Shown here: positions 35,840 through 45,633 of the stretch, piece by piece
Position numbering within the stretch: the first letter of the stretch is position 1
Layout of the letters: the number at the start of each line of letters is the position of its first letter
From: QHXW01 sp035297145
GTDB lineage: Bacteria > Acidobacteriota > Terriglobia > Bryobacterales > Bryobacteraceae
Assembly: GCA_035297145.1 (NCBI GenBank)
Contig: DATGZN010000104.1
Coordinates: 10,138-74,137 of the forward strand
Direction of reading: 5' to 3'
DNA length: 64,000 nucleotides
Notes under the pieces: model-generated
Told to the model about the DNA's origin: nothing
Seen by the model: the letters and a program-made list of their open reading frames with translations, nothing else
Database searches by the model: none
Made by a program: the position numbers and the translations under genes

Positions 35840-36976
35840 TTATCGGTCGGCTTTTTTCCACAGAACCGACTGGCGGCCGGTGATGCCCCTGATCAGCCCG
35901 ACGGTGGCCGCGACTTGTCCAAACAAGAAATAGAACGGCGCATCCAGAAACGGGTTCGTCCAACGCGTCAGCATCCGAACCATTGCCAGCACGGCCAGGA
36001 ATGCAAATCCGACGACGACGACACGCGAAAACATGCTGTCCCAAGTGGCGGCCGCGAACACCAGGCACAGCAGGCCCGACACGGGCGCCACCCACCTTAG
36101 GAATTTGTGCGAAAGAAAGACGAGCCAGAAGCTAGGTGGACAACGAGATGGCCACGCGTTCCCGCGCAGCAGCCCCTGGGCAGCGCCTGCCGCAATGCGG
36201 ACCTTACGGTGAAATTCCTCGGCGAGGCTGGCTGGCCCATGTTCCCATCCGATGGCCTGGGGTTCAAAGACCACTCTCTTGCCCTGGCGCACCACGGATG
36301 TAGCGATTACGTAATCATCGATCAGGGTATCGTTTGGGCACGGACGAAACAATTCGCGGCGCAAGGCGTACATCGCGCCATCGGCGCCAGCCATGGAGTA
36401 AAGCGCGGAAGCTCTTTCCTGGAGCCGCCACTCCAAATCGTAGTAGTTCGCCTCAGATGACGCCAGTGGTTCGGCCGTGTCCTTCAGATAGACCTTGCCG
36501 GAGACGCAGCCCACAGTGGGATCGGTGAAGCGCGCCATCAATTTGCGAAGCGCCTGCGCCTGCCACAAGACGTTGGCGTCAGACAGCACAACGATCTCTT
36601 CACTCCGTGCTGCGATCACTTCGTTCAGATTGGCGATTTTGCCACGCCTCTCGTGCCTCTCGATTAGCTCCACGCCGCGGCTGGTGTATTCGCGCGCGAT
36701 CGAGGCTGTAGCATCGGTCGACCCATCCGACACCACGATGACGCGCAGCTTCTCGCGGGGATAGTCTAAGGCCAGGCAGTTCTCGATCCTCCCGCGGATC
36801 ACGCGAGCTTCATTTAAGGCGCAGATCACCAGGGCCACCGCGGGACAGTCCGAAGCGTCTTGAGTCGCGGCCTCGGACCGGCGTTTTTGCGGTACGAACC
36901 ACAGAAGAATCGCTGGATACACTGCGAACGGGTAAACGAACAGCAAGATCGAGAGGAAGAGAAAGGCCTGCATCAT
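35840..36976 (-). CDS. Membrane-associated glycosyltransferase family 2
   Basis: A 378-residue processive-type GT2. One N-terminal helix (FLFLSILLFVYPFAVYPAIL) precedes the GT-A domain: VALVICALNEARVIRGRIEN, VVSDGSTDATASIA, VVLSDANVLW (DxD-like metal site), and RRELFRPCPNDTLIDDYVIA with the ED/DD acceptor motif. Three C-terminal helices follow. This architecture matches polysaccharide synthases that polymerise or add sugars at the inner membrane. It precedes the GT4 gene in a two-gene unit. Confidence 0.85.
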   Translation of the reverse strand: MMQAFLFLSILLFVYPFAVYPAILLWFVPQKRRSEAATQDASDCPAVALVICALNEARVIRGRIENCLALDYPREKLRVIVVSDGSTDATASIAREYTSRGVELIERHERRGKIANLNEVIAARSEEIVVLSDANVLWQAQALRKLMARFTDPTVGCVSGKVYLKDTAEPLASSEANYYDLEWRLQERASALYSMAGADGAMYALRRELFRPCPNDTLIDDYVIATSVVRQGKRVVFEPQAIGWEHGPASLAEEFHRKVRIAAGAAQGLLRGNAWPSRCPPSFWLVFLSHKFLRWVAPVSGLLCLVFAAATWDSMFSRVVVVGFAFLAVLAMVRMLTRWTNPFLDAPFYFLFGQVAATVGLIRGITGRQSVLWKKADR

Positions 36977-37075
36977 CGAGAGGGTGTCGCGGTCACGAAG
37001 ACGACCTTATGATGCCCGGCCCAGTCGCGCACACGAGGCGACGTGGAGTTGAGGAATGCCAACCGTAGGGCCATT

Positions 37076-37091
37076 CGGTAACATGTTACCG
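37076..37091. promoter_or_regulatory. Perfect 16-base palindrome at the start codon
   Basis: CGGTAACATGTTACCG ends one base before the ATG of the Fn3 protein gene, where a ribosome site would be expected. It could be an operator. One such palindrome is roughly expected by chance in a window of this size, so only its position is suggestive. Confidence 0.35.
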
Positions 37092-37092
37092 T

Positions 37093-38862
37093 ATGGCCAA
37101 AGTCGATTCGAGGCTGCGCGAATCCATTCTTGTAAGCGCTCTGTCTGCTATTTTTGCTGCCGCTGTCTCACTTGCAGTAGCCGCGCAGGGAGCTGCCGGA
37201 CCAGTCGCGAAGATTCTGTACCCTGCGCAGGATTCCGTCTTACCAGTCGCGGGTTACTTGCACACCTACCTGGCCGTGGAAACTAACGAGGACTGCCTGT
37301 GCCGCTCCGCCGAACGCGACGTGGCATTTGAAGCCATGGACCCGTTTACGAACTCCAACATGGGGCGGTATCACACTCAGTATATTAAGACCGAGCTTGG
37401 ACAGCATTACACGGTCTATGTCAGGTGCCAGGATGGAAGTCAGAGTATAAGCCCCCCGGTAACTGTATCATTTAGCACAGCGAATGCGCCCAGTGGTGTA
37501 CCGGCCAATCTAGTTGCAATGGCGACATCGCCCACCAATGTGCTGCTCGGCTGGAGCATTCCAGATCCCAAAACCACTCAGTTTAAGATATATCGTGACG
37601 GCAGTTTGATAGCGAAACAGTCAGCAGACTCCCTGCATTACGTTGACACCAACCTGCAACCGGGCACCTCCTATCGGTATGCCGTGTCCGCTGTCATAGG
37701 ACATGAGGGCCCCAAAAGCCCGGAAGCTTTTACCATTACTCTGCCTGCGTCTGTGGATGACCATCCCTATCCTCCAGCAATGTTAGATAGCTTTGAAGAG
37801 GGCCTGAGGATGATGAATCCCGCTTCCGAGCCACACAACCAACACCTATGGCAAGATGTGTGCCCGCCGGGTGCCTGCAGTCAAGCTAGTATTGCGGTCA
37901 CGACCGAAGACTCTCACGACGGAGGTGCCAGCCTGAAATATGAATTAACGGATGCCTTGGCGGGAAATGCTCCGCATGGCAGCAGCGCCTATCTTCGGTT
38001 CCGCCCCGAGACAGACATCGACTACGGGCGACACAATGCAAGCGAATACATCACCTCCGGAAATTGGAAGTTTGACACATACAACCGGATGAGATTCTGG
38101 GTAAAGGTGCCGCCTGCGTTCGCGAAGGAGTTCAAAGCAGGCTGGGGGCGCGGTAACATGAATGTCGGCACTTACATCAGATCCTCTCACGGCAGGCTGA
38201 GGAATTCTGGAGCCGAGGAATCTGGAATAGGTGGTGGACATGACTATCACGGTTTCAATATTCCGTACACGGGCGCCTGGCATCAGATCATTCTGGACAT
38301 GCATCCCAGCCATTCACGTGGCGGCCCTGGTTGGGTGGAGTGGGGGAACACACCGTACCCGACGGGTGAGAACGGGTTCAATTACTTCGATGCGCTTACC
38401 CTGTTCTATGTCGACTTTATCGGACTAGCAGGCGGCTATCATGCGCTGTCAAAATACCCGGCGGAGTTCTATTTCGATGATTTTGAATTTTACAAGGATA
38501 CCAATCCGGAGAACGTGGACCAGGTGTACAGCCTCAATGGTGTGTACGTACCGGCGGACAATCGAATCTATGTTGGCTGGAGCCATCCTAAATACGACGA
38601 GAAAACGAAGTATGAGGTACGATACGCATTTGAGGATATCTATTCGCTGCCGAATAAGTGGAACGGTGCGGCGCCCGCGCCAAAAGGCACGGTATCTCCG
38701 GCCGGCGGAGCCTACAATCTTATGGAATACATCACAAGGGACATCAAGGTCACAGGCCATGACACGATCTACATTGCAATCAAGCCTGGAAATTCGGCTT
38801 TGTTCCGCGAGATCGCTTTACCGGTAAGCCCGCACAGCCCTGCGCACTCACAAAAGCCCTAG
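37093..38862 (+). CDS. Secreted fibronectin type III domain protein
   Basis: A 589-residue exported protein. A signal sequence lies near residues 11-33 (ILVSALSAIFAAAVSLAVAA). A Cys-containing beta domain follows (AKILYPAQDSVLPVAGYLHT), then an Fn3 domain at about 138-220 (VPANLVAMATSPTNVLLGWS to LQPGTSYRYAVSAV). A large beta-sandwich region contains YLRFRPETDIDYGRHNASEY and FYFDDFEFYKDTNPE, resembling carbohydrate-binding or polysaccharide-lyase-like jelly rolls. No catalytic signature was recognised. It may bind the polymer made by the surrounding cluster. No ribosome site is visible; a 16-base palindrome sits in its place. Confidence 0.7.
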   Translation: MAKVDSRLRESILVSALSAIFAAAVSLAVAAQGAAGPVAKILYPAQDSVLPVAGYLHTYLAVETNEDCLCRSAERDVAFEAMDPFTNSNMGRYHTQYIKTELGQHYTVYVRCQDGSQSISPPVTVSFSTANAPSGVPANLVAMATSPTNVLLGWSIPDPKTTQFKIYRDGSLIAKQSADSLHYVDTNLQPGTSYRYAVSAVIGHEGPKSPEAFTITLPASVDDHPYPPAMLDSFEEGLRMMNPASEPHNQHLWQDVCPPGACSQASIAVTTEDSHDGGASLKYELTDALAGNAPHGSSAYLRFRPETDIDYGRHNASEYITSGNWKFDTYNRMRFWVKVPPAFAKEFKAGWGRGNMNVGTYIRSSHGRLRNSGAEESGIGGGHDYHGFNIPYTGAWHQIILDMHPSHSRGGPGWVEWGNTPYPTGENGFNYFDALTLFYVDFIGLAGGYHALSKYPAEFYFDDFEFYKDTNPENVDQVYSLNGVYVPADNRIYVGWSHPKYDEKTKYEVRYAFEDIYSLPNKWNGAAPAPKGTVSPAGGAYNLMEYITRDIKVTGHDTIYIAIKPGNSALFREIALPVSPHSPAHSQKP

Positions 38863-38911
38863 CCAGGGTGAAGTGGACGAAGCAGAAACGGCAAGAGAAA
38901 AAAGTGCGCAG

Positions 38912-40786
38912 TCACGCCACCGGTTCGAAGGACGTCGCCTGTGACAGTGGTGACGTGACAAACTGGCGATACCACTGATCGAAGACCAATAAAGCGTAAA
39001 TCTGCTGGCTGCGATCCTGGTGTTCGTGAGCCGAGAGGAGCCGTTCGATTTCCTGGCGCGAAAAAATCTGTTTGACGGCGCCTTCGGTGGCGAGAAGGGT
39101 TTCGCGCGCGAAACCGGCCAGGTCGTCGCGGAACCAGGACCGTGTGGGCACGGGGAAGCCCTGCTTTTCGCGATGGACGATCTGGCGCGGGAGCAGCGGC
39201 TCCACCAATTTTTTCAAGAGATACTTGGGTGTCTTGCCGCGAAGCTTCAGGTGATCGGGGAGGCGCATGCCGAATTCCACGAGTTTATGGTCGAGGAATG
39301 GCACACGCAATTCCAACGAATGCGCCATGCTCATGCGGTCGGCTTTGACCAGCAAATCGTCGGCCAGCCAGGTCTTCAGATCCAGGTAAGACATTCGCGC
39401 CAGAGGCGTGAGCTTGTGGGAACGCTGGTAGGCGGCGCTAACTGCTTCAGCCACGGGTTCTGACGAGTGAAGCGACGGCAGCAGGCGAGCCGCCTGCTCT
39501 CTAGTAAACGTGCTGCTTACACCGCCGTAACGCATTTCGAGCGGACGGCCCAACATGGCCGCATATTTCCTGGCCTTCCCATCCCGGGCGAACCGCATTA
39601 GAAGAGAGCCAGCGACGCTGGCCAGCGGCAAATGGTTCAGCTTCTCGAATGTGAGCATACGGGCGTACGACGGATACCCGGCGAAAATCTCATCCGACCC
39701 CTCTCCGGAAAGCGCCACGGTAACTTTCTTGCGAGCAAATTGCGACAGGTAATAAAGAGGAATGGATGCCTCGTCGCCTACGGGTTCGTCCATGTTCCAT
39801 ACGATTTGCGGCAAGGAATCCCGAAACCTGGATGCCGTGAGCTCGAGCGGGTAGTGATCCGTGGCAAAATGGTCGGCCACGATCTTTGCATATCCCAACT
39901 CGCTCTCTTTGGTGTTGTAACCGATCGAGAAGGTCTTGATGTCGGAGACTCCCATCTTATGCATGAGAGCCACGACCGAGCTGGAATCGAGACCGCCGGA
40001 GAGGAATGCGCCTAGCGGCACGTCAGAGATCAGATGACTCTTCACGCAGTTCTGGAGCAGATCCTCCAGCTCTTCGAGAGCCTCCGGCTCGGAGAGATTC
40101 CGCGGTTCTTCGAGGGGTACGTCCCAATACTGCTCGATCTTCACCTGGTCGCGGTGTAGAGCGATGGTGTGGCCGGCCTGGAGTTTCTTGACCGACCGCA
40201 GCATCGTGCGGGGACCTATTACGTAGCGATGGAGCAGGTACTCGGCGAGCGCGGTCTCATCCAGCTCGCGAGTCAACTGCGGAAGCTGGAGAAGCGATTT
40301 CATTTCGGAAGCGAAAGCAAAGCTCTCGCGATCGAGATAGTAATAGAAAGGCTTGATGCCCAGCCGGTCGCGCGCACCGAATAGGACCTGCCGCCGGGAG
40401 TCCCAGAGCGCGAAGGCAAACATGCCGCGCAGGTGATCGACGCAGCGCTCGCCGTACTCTTCCCAAGCGTGGACGATGGTCTCGGTGTCAGACCGCGTAC
40501 GAAAACGGTAGCCACGCGCGATGAGTCGGTCGCGCAGCTCCATGAAGTTGTAGATTTCGCCGTTGAAGATCAGGAACACGGTCCCGTCTTCGTTGGACAT
40601 GGGCTGGTGTCCGCCCGAGAGGTCGATGATGCTGAGGCGATTGAAGGCGAGGCCGACATTGCCGCTGGTCCACAGTCCTTTGTCGTCAGGACCGCGGTGC
40701 ACCGCGGCGGCGCGCATGCGGTCGAGCAAGGCTTCGTCTACGGGACGCAGCGGATCGAAATGATAGAGGCCATTAATTCCGCACAT
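38912..40786 (-). CDS. asnB: Asparagine synthase-like glutamine amidotransferase
   Basis: A 624-residue class II amidotransferase. Cys2 (MCGINGLYHFD) is the glutaminase nucleophile. The N-terminal domain has LIFNGEIYNFMELRDRL and DTETIVHAWEEYGE. The synthetase domain has the PP-loop LSGGLDSSSVVALMHKMG and VALSGEGSDEIFAGYPSYAR. This matches the asparagine synthases that accompany exosortase/polysaccharide clusters, where an amide is thought to be placed on a uronic acid or similar group. It is the first-named function in a line of minus-strand genes with short gaps. Confidence 0.88.
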   Translation of the reverse strand: MCGINGLYHFDPLRPVDEALLDRMRAAAVHRGPDDKGLWTSGNVGLAFNRLSIIDLSGGHQPMSNEDGTVFLIFNGEIYNFMELRDRLIARGYRFRTRSDTETIVHAWEEYGERCVDHLRGMFAFALWDSRRQVLFGARDRLGIKPFYYYLDRESFAFASEMKSLLQLPQLTRELDETALAEYLLHRYVIGPRTMLRSVKKLQAGHTIALHRDQVKIEQYWDVPLEEPRNLSEPEALEELEDLLQNCVKSHLISDVPLGAFLSGGLDSSSVVALMHKMGVSDIKTFSIGYNTKESELGYAKIVADHFATDHYPLELTASRFRDSLPQIVWNMDEPVGDEASIPLYYLSQFARKKVTVALSGEGSDEIFAGYPSYARMLTFEKLNHLPLASVAGSLLMRFARDGKARKYAAMLGRPLEMRYGGVSSTFTREQAARLLPSLHSSEPVAEAVSAAYQRSHKLTPLARMSYLDLKTWLADDLLVKADRMSMAHSLELRVPFLDHKLVEFGMRLPDHLKLRGKTPKYLLKKLVEPLLPRQIVHREKQGFPVPTRSWFRDDLAGFARETLLATEGAVKQIFSRQEIERLLSAHEHQDRSQQIYALLVFDQWYRQFVTSPLSQATSFEPVA

Positions 40787-40807
40787 GTCAATGGAGACTT
40801 TCCTGGC

Positions 40808-41515
40808 CTATTTGATGGCCTCGACGATTAAGAAATTCGATACCTCGACTGCCGCGACTTCGGGAATCCGGCTGTTGTGAAAGGCCCGCCGCTCTACCTG
40901 CTTGAATCCTTTCTGCTCAAGCAACTCTATGAGCTGCACTTCGTCCCACTGCCACTTGTGCTTGTGACCCATGGAGCCGAGCCAGACCCTCTTCGTGCAG
41001 ATCTCGTTGAAATAAAGCTGCACGATGGCGCGGAGCGGTTGAGCAGTGCGCGAATCACGGGGCAGCGAGCGAACCTGATCGTATGTATCCAAATATTTTT
41101 GCCAGAACGCGGGGCCATCGGGAACACACAAACGCAAGACTCCCCCCGGCTGGAGGACCCGGTAGCATTCCGCTGTGGTCTTCTCTGCGTCCGGATACTC
41201 GAAATGCTCCCACAGCTCGCCAGAGTAAATGCAGGAAATCGAATTGTCCGGATAGGGCAGACCGTGCAGAATATTCAGATATTTGGTATGCGGCCCAAAC
41301 TCCGTAGGAGAGATCAGGCCAGCCTTGGTAAAGAAACGGTCCAAGACGTTCAGTTTAGCGGAGAGGAAGGCCCGGTTGCTCCCGTCAATGTTAACCCAGC
41401 CGGCGGGCTGCACCGGCCCGCATCCCAGATTCAGCTTCAATCCGGAACGTAGACTCTGCTCCATTTTCATTTTTGCGGACAGGCGCGAATCAGCCGTGGG
41501 TTGAACTCTCACCAT
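40808..41515 (-). CDS. Class I SAM-dependent methyltransferase
   Basis: A 235-residue methyltransferase. Motif I is LKLNLGCGPVQPAGWVNID. Then ILHGLPYPDNSISCIYSGEL and the post-motif HFEYPDAEKTTAECYRVLQP with GGVLRLCVPDG follow. This resembles the group of predicted SAM methyltransferases common in polysaccharide loci. Acceptor unknown. It lies 21 bases upstream of asnB in the same direction, so the two are probably co-transcribed. Confidence 0.8.
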   Translation of the reverse strand: MVRVQPTADSRLSAKMKMEQSLRSGLKLNLGCGPVQPAGWVNIDGSNRAFLSAKLNVLDRFFTKAGLISPTEFGPHTKYLNILHGLPYPDNSISCIYSGELWEHFEYPDAEKTTAECYRVLQPGGVLRLCVPDGPAFWQKYLDTYDQVRSLPRDSRTAQPLRAIVQLYFNEICTKRVWLGSMGHKHKWQWDEVQLIELLEQKGFKQVERRAFHNSRIPEVAAVEVSNFLIVEAIK

Positions 41516-41539
41516 CGCCGATTGTAGGTGGCGTGGGAT

Positions 41540-42829
41540 TCACAGCCCGGTTCCTTCGATTCTAAACGACTTGCCGTACGCCACCTTTTTCACGGCTTCG
41601 CGCATCACTGCCGCGACCTCGCCGGCCACGCAATCCCACGATCGAGCTTGCCCCCACGAGGCGATCTCCGCGCGGTTCCAGGAGCGCTGTAAAGCGTCGC
41701 ACAGCGCATTCGTGAGCGCATCCTGGTTGCGGGCGGGCACTACCAGCCCGTATCGCTCGGACGGAATCATATCCGGCACGCTTCCGACCGCGGATGCGAC
41801 CACCGGCGTTCCACAGGCGAGAGCTTCGTGGACGACATTGGGCCAGCCTTCGGTGTAACTGGCGAGACAAACAACATCGGCGGCGGCAGCCAGTTCCGCC
41901 AGCGAGTCACGGTCTACCCATCCGGCGAAGCGGACGCTCCGCACCAAACCAAGGCCGGCCACAAGCTGCCGCAGTTCGCGGTCGTAGGGTCGGCCGCCGC
42001 GCGCTACGCCTCCGGCGATTATCGCTTGTGCCGCAATGCCGCGCTCAGCGAGACCTTGGACGGCTCGGATCACCATGTGGTGTCCTTTGGCTTCGATCAG
42101 CTCACCCGCCGAGAGAATGAGCTTGCCATCGGCAGGGATTCCGTGTTTGGTCCGGCATTCGGAGCGGTCGCGAGGATGAAACGTAGCGGTGTCGATGCCG
42201 TTTGGAATAACAGTGACGCGGCTGCGGTCGGCGCCGAGTTCCACAGCAAAATCCCCGAGGGGGCGTGAAACGGCCACGATGCGGCTCGCCCGCCGCACTG
42301 CCCAGGCGATGCACGCGCGGCGCGGACGCGATTGGCTGAACACGGGCTCGCTGCCACGCAGAGTAATCGTAAACGGGCAACCCAGGCTTCCCGAGAGCAG
42401 GGCCGCGGCCACACCCTCCGGGTACGCAAAATGCGCATCGATCATGTCAATCGGGAAACGCCGGCGCAGGCGCATGACCAGCCCCAGCAGTCTCACAAAA
42501 AGCGCGGCCGGCGTTGCGGGCGTACCGCCTGGCGGATAAAACCAGGTGGGACGCAAAACCTCAACCGGCCCCTCCTGGCAGGACCGTGGGATCGCCGCGC
42601 GCTTGAGCACCTTTTTCAATCCGTAGTTGATCATGGGAACCGGCGCGATTACCTTTACGTTCTCCACGCGCCCCAGGTGCGCCAGACGGTCACGAACAAA
42701 AAGGCCGAGACCCGGCTCCAGCGGGTTCGGATAGACGGTGCTGAGACTCAAAACGTTCAAACGGCCACCGGGTGTTCGATCAGCAATCAACCGAGCTGAT
42801 GCGACGGGTCCCGTCCCCCCAATGTCCAT
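41540..42829 (-). CDS. Glycosyltransferase family 4
   Basis: A 429-residue GT-B protein. The N-terminal domain begins near LNVLSLSTVYPNPLEPGLGL, which is the real fold start, so the first about 23 residues may not be translated; a TTG there is an alternative start. The donor domain shows RVTVIPNGIDTATFHP, ILSAGELIEAKGHHMVIRAV, and YTEGWPNVVHEALACGTPVV with the E-x7-E pair. It resembles teichuronic/exosortase-linked GT4 enzymes. It overlaps the 3' end of the flippase gene by 43 bases. Confidence 0.85.
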   Translation of the reverse strand: MDIGGTGPVASARLIADRTPGGRLNVLSLSTVYPNPLEPGLGLFVRDRLAHLGRVENVKVIAPVPMINYGLKKVLKRAAIPRSCQEGPVEVLRPTWFYPPGGTPATPAALFVRLLGLVMRLRRRFPIDMIDAHFAYPEGVAAALLSGSLGCPFTITLRGSEPVFSQSRPRRACIAWAVRRASRIVAVSRPLGDFAVELGADRSRVTVIPNGIDTATFHPRDRSECRTKHGIPADGKLILSAGELIEAKGHHMVIRAVQGLAERGIAAQAIIAGGVARGGRPYDRELRQLVAGLGLVRSVRFAGWVDRDSLAELAAAADVVCLASYTEGWPNVVHEALACGTPVVASAVGSVPDMIPSERYGLVVPARNQDALTNALCDALQRSWNRAEIASWGQARSWDCVAGEVAAVMREAVKKVAYGKSFRIEGTGL

Positions 42830-44364
42830 ATCGTCTGCCGTTCCTCATTGGTAAGGCCGAGGGCCACAATCACGCTTAGCCCGGCGAGGGCTGCCACCCC
42901 GACTTCGGAGAAGAAGATCGGCCAAACCGCTGGCGGATAGACGGTAACCATCCACTTGCTCAAAATGAAAATGATGCCTCCGCACAAAAAGGGCCGGCCG
43001 AGCCCACGCATCGCATATTCCGTAAACGAGATCTGAGAGGTGCGGAGGACGTAGACCGGTAGCAGAATCGCGTGCGTTACGAGCAACGGAATCATCGTGC
43101 CTAACGCCACGCCCAGCAGTGCATATCGATGTACCAGCAGGATGCTGAGACCCAGATTCGCCACTGCTTCTCCGATGCTGAGCCACACCAGGTATCGCTG
43201 GATGCGCATAGCGAACAACAATTGCCACGAGATACTTTGCAGCAGCCGCGGGAAATACGCGCATAGCAGCACCATCATGACCACGTCGCTTCGGTACGTG
43301 AACGGCCCCGACACATAGGCGTCGCCCAGCCACAGGCGGATGAAGCTTCCGCCGAATACGAACAAATACGCAACCACGCTAGTCGTCATCAGGCCGCTTA
43401 ATCGTACTCCAAGCAGGTATAGCCGCTTTAACTCTTGTCCGTCACCTCGGGAATGCTCGTGCGTCAGATGCGGAGTGAAAGCCCGGGTCACGGCGGAGAC
43501 TCCGTAGAAACAATACTGCACCAAGACGCTGCCAATGCTGAAGTACGTGATCCACTTGACACCCAGGAACAACCCGACTACAAACGAGTCTGTGCGATAG
43601 ATGATCAAACCAGCAACATTGATAAATGCATTCTTGCCGCCATAGGCCCCCAGTTCCCGAAGCCGCGCCATGTTGAAGAATCCTTGTGCGGGGAATGGCG
43701 CTCCGATCTTCTTGGAGCAAATGATGCACGTAACCCAGTTCAGGATCCGTCCCAAAGCAAGCGCAATGGCCAAGCCGATCAAGCCGCCACCCCTCTTGAT
43801 CAAAACCCAAGAGGCTATAGCCACGGCCAGCCGCATGCTTACCTCGTTGATGTTCACGACATCCATACGCCGGTGGCCCACCAGGGATGCGCCAAAGACT
43901 GCCATGGGGAAACCGGCTCCGATCGTCAGCGTCATGATCGTCAAAGCCACGCGAATTTCCGTCAGGTTCACGCCCTGTGTTTTGAAGATGTGCGGGAATG
44001 CATAGATCAAACCGGAGCCGAGGGCAACCACGACGAGGCCTATAGCCGCAAGAGCGCCCATCGCGGTAGTCAATGTTTCCTGAGCGGCACGGCGATCGTC
44101 CGTCCCGATGTATCGCGCCACGTAATGACTGACAGCGCCGCCGATCCCGATATCCAGCAGGCTGTAGTAGCCGATCAGGTCGGCTACTAGCGACCAAACG
44201 CCGTATCGCGCATCTCCCAGGCCGTGGATGATGACCGGTGAAACCAGAAAGGCAATCACCGCGGAGATGACGTAGCCTCCAACATTGGAGAAAACGTTGA
44301 TGCTCAACCGGGCTGAATTGTCTGTTCTCACCGCTATCGTCGTCAAATGGTACCTCGGGAGCAC
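42787..44364 (-). CDS. Oligosaccharide flippase, Wzx-like (second)
   Basis: A 525-residue inner-membrane protein with 12-14 predicted helices. Its N-terminus reads LSINVFSNVGGYVISAVIAF and then YGVWSLVADLIGYYSLLDIG, characteristic of O-antigen flippases (MOP superfamily). AALGVALGTMIPLLVTHAIL-type helices complete the C-terminal half. It moves lipid-linked repeat units to the periplasm. Having two flippases (see 24369) suggests two polymer pathways or a composite locus. Confidence 0.85.
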   Translation of the reverse strand: MLPRYHLTTIAVRTDNSARLSINVFSNVGGYVISAVIAFLVSPVIIHGLGDARYGVWSLVADLIGYYSLLDIGIGGAVSHYVARYIGTDDRRAAQETLTTAMGALAAIGLVVVALGSGLIYAFPHIFKTQGVNLTEIRVALTIMTLTIGAGFPMAVFGASLVGHRRMDVVNINEVSMRLAVAIASWVLIKRGGGLIGLAIALALGRILNWVTCIICSKKIGAPFPAQGFFNMARLRELGAYGGKNAFINVAGLIIYRTDSFVVGLFLGVKWITYFSIGSVLVQYCFYGVSAVTRAFTPHLTHEHSRGDGQELKRLYLLGVRLSGLMTTSVVAYLFVFGGSFIRLWLGDAYVSGPFTYRSDVVMMVLLCAYFPRLLQSISWQLLFAMRIQRYLVWLSIGEAVANLGLSILLVHRYALLGVALGTMIPLLVTHAILLPVYVLRTSQISFTEYAMRGLGRPFLCGGIIFILSKWMVTVYPPAVWPIFFSEVGVAALAGLSVIVALGLTNEERQTIWTLGGRDPSHQLG

Positions 44365-44457
44365 CCCAGGGCGTCGAACACCATGGTCAACGTCGATTGG
44401 CTCGCTCCAGCCAATGCCATGAATCGGCCGGTGTATTGATGCACGCCGGACATAGCG

Positions 44458-45633
44458 TCAGCGTGACGGCATCGAATTGCCATTCAGAAGCTGAAGGAAC
44501 AGATTCTCGTAGTCGGTCGTCATTTTCGTCAGCGAATAATCCCTCAGCGCGGCGGCCCGCCCTTGCTCGCCCATCCGGGCGCGGCCTTCTGTTTCCATCG
44601 CCTGGCACATGGTCCGCGCCAGAGCCGCCGGTTGTGCCGGCGGGCATAGCCAGCCACAATCCGCATCTTCCACCAGCCGGACGACTCCGCCGACGCTGGT
44701 GGCTACGATAGGCAACCCGGCGGCCATGGCCTCCAGTACGGTTAGTGGCAATCCCTCACTGAGTGAAGACATGACGAAGGTATCCAATTGAGCCAAAAAT
44801 TCGGGAATGTCCCGACTGAACCCGCGGAAACAAACCGCCTCGCTTACTCCTAGAGCTCGGGCATGTTCTTCCAGGTCTTCCCTAAGTTCTCCGTCGCCCA
44901 GGATCTCCAGCCGGCAATGCGGATTGCCGCGAAATACCATGGCAAACGCCTCCAGCAAGGTGCGTTGGTCCTTCACAGGAACCAGACGGCCGACAGTGCC
45001 AAACACGAATCGGCCATCGGCCGGCCGAGCTTTGATGCTCAAGAATCTCTCGAGCTCGATACCGTTACTGATGACAGTGGTTTTCCCCTTGTCCAGGAGA
45101 TAACGGGTACGAAGGGTCTCCCCGACAATGGGGCAGACCCCGACCATGCGGTCCGTCATCAGGCACGACGCCCAGAACAAAGCTTTGGCCCAGCTCGCCA
45201 TGTCGAGTGTGCTGATTCCGTGAACCGTATTCACCACCGCGCGAGCACCGCCGAGACGGCCTGCCAGGGCGCCGTAATGATGGACGAGGGGGTTGTGGGT
45301 ATGGACCACATCGGTCTTCCATTCGCGGATGCGAGCGATGAGTGCCCTCATCGTGTTGTTCGAAAAACCGTCACTCTTGAGTAGCGGTACTAACTCCACT
45401 CCAGCTTTCTGAAACCGCTCCACCGGAATAGGCATGGTACCCAGATCGCGGAGACAGACGATCCGAACCGAAGCCCCTCGCGCCCGAAGGTTCAATGCTA
45501 AGGTCGCCGCCATTCGTTCCGCGCCGCCGGTATCCAGCGAGTTGACCAGTTCAACGATATTCAAACCACATCCGCTCCTGGTGTTCCCATGGCCGGAAAT
45601 GGCCGCCGGATGTGTCACCATAGGTGGTTCCAT
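44458..45633 (-). CDS. Glycosyltransferase family 4
   Basis: A 391-residue GT-B enzyme with LNIVELVNSLDTGGAERMAA, the hallmark N-terminal GT4 segment, and DVVHTHNPLVHHYGALAGRL. The donor side has VFGTVGRLVPVKDQRTLLEA, and SSLSEGLPLTVLEAMAAGLP with the E-x7-E motif. The first 23 residues (MEPPMVTHPA...) precede the fold, so a later start is possible. The ATG at 45633 interlocks with the start of the divergent glycosyltransferase gene in one CATG. Confidence 0.87.
   Translation of the reverse strand: MEPPMVTHPAAISGHGNTRSGCGLNIVELVNSLDTGGAERMAATLALNLRARGASVRIVCLRDLGTMPIPVERFQKAGVELVPLLKSDGFSNNTMRALIARIREWKTDVVHTHNPLVHHYGALAGRLGGARAVVNTVHGISTLDMASWAKALFWASCLMTDRMVGVCPIVGETLRTRYLLDKGKTTVISNGIELERFLSIKARPADGRFVFGTVGRLVPVKDQRTLLEAFAMVFRGNPHCRLEILGDGELREDLEEHARALGVSEAVCFRGFSRDIPEFLAQLDTFVMSSLSEGLPLTVLEAMAAGLPIVATSVGGVVRLVEDADCGWLCPPAQPAALARTMCQAMETEGRARMGEQGRAAALRDYSLTKMTTDYENLFLQLLNGNSMPSR

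Noticed and set aside
43435..44190. Overlapping 251-codon frames on both strands
   Set aside because: Both are shadows of the flippase gene; neither has membrane-helix periodicity.
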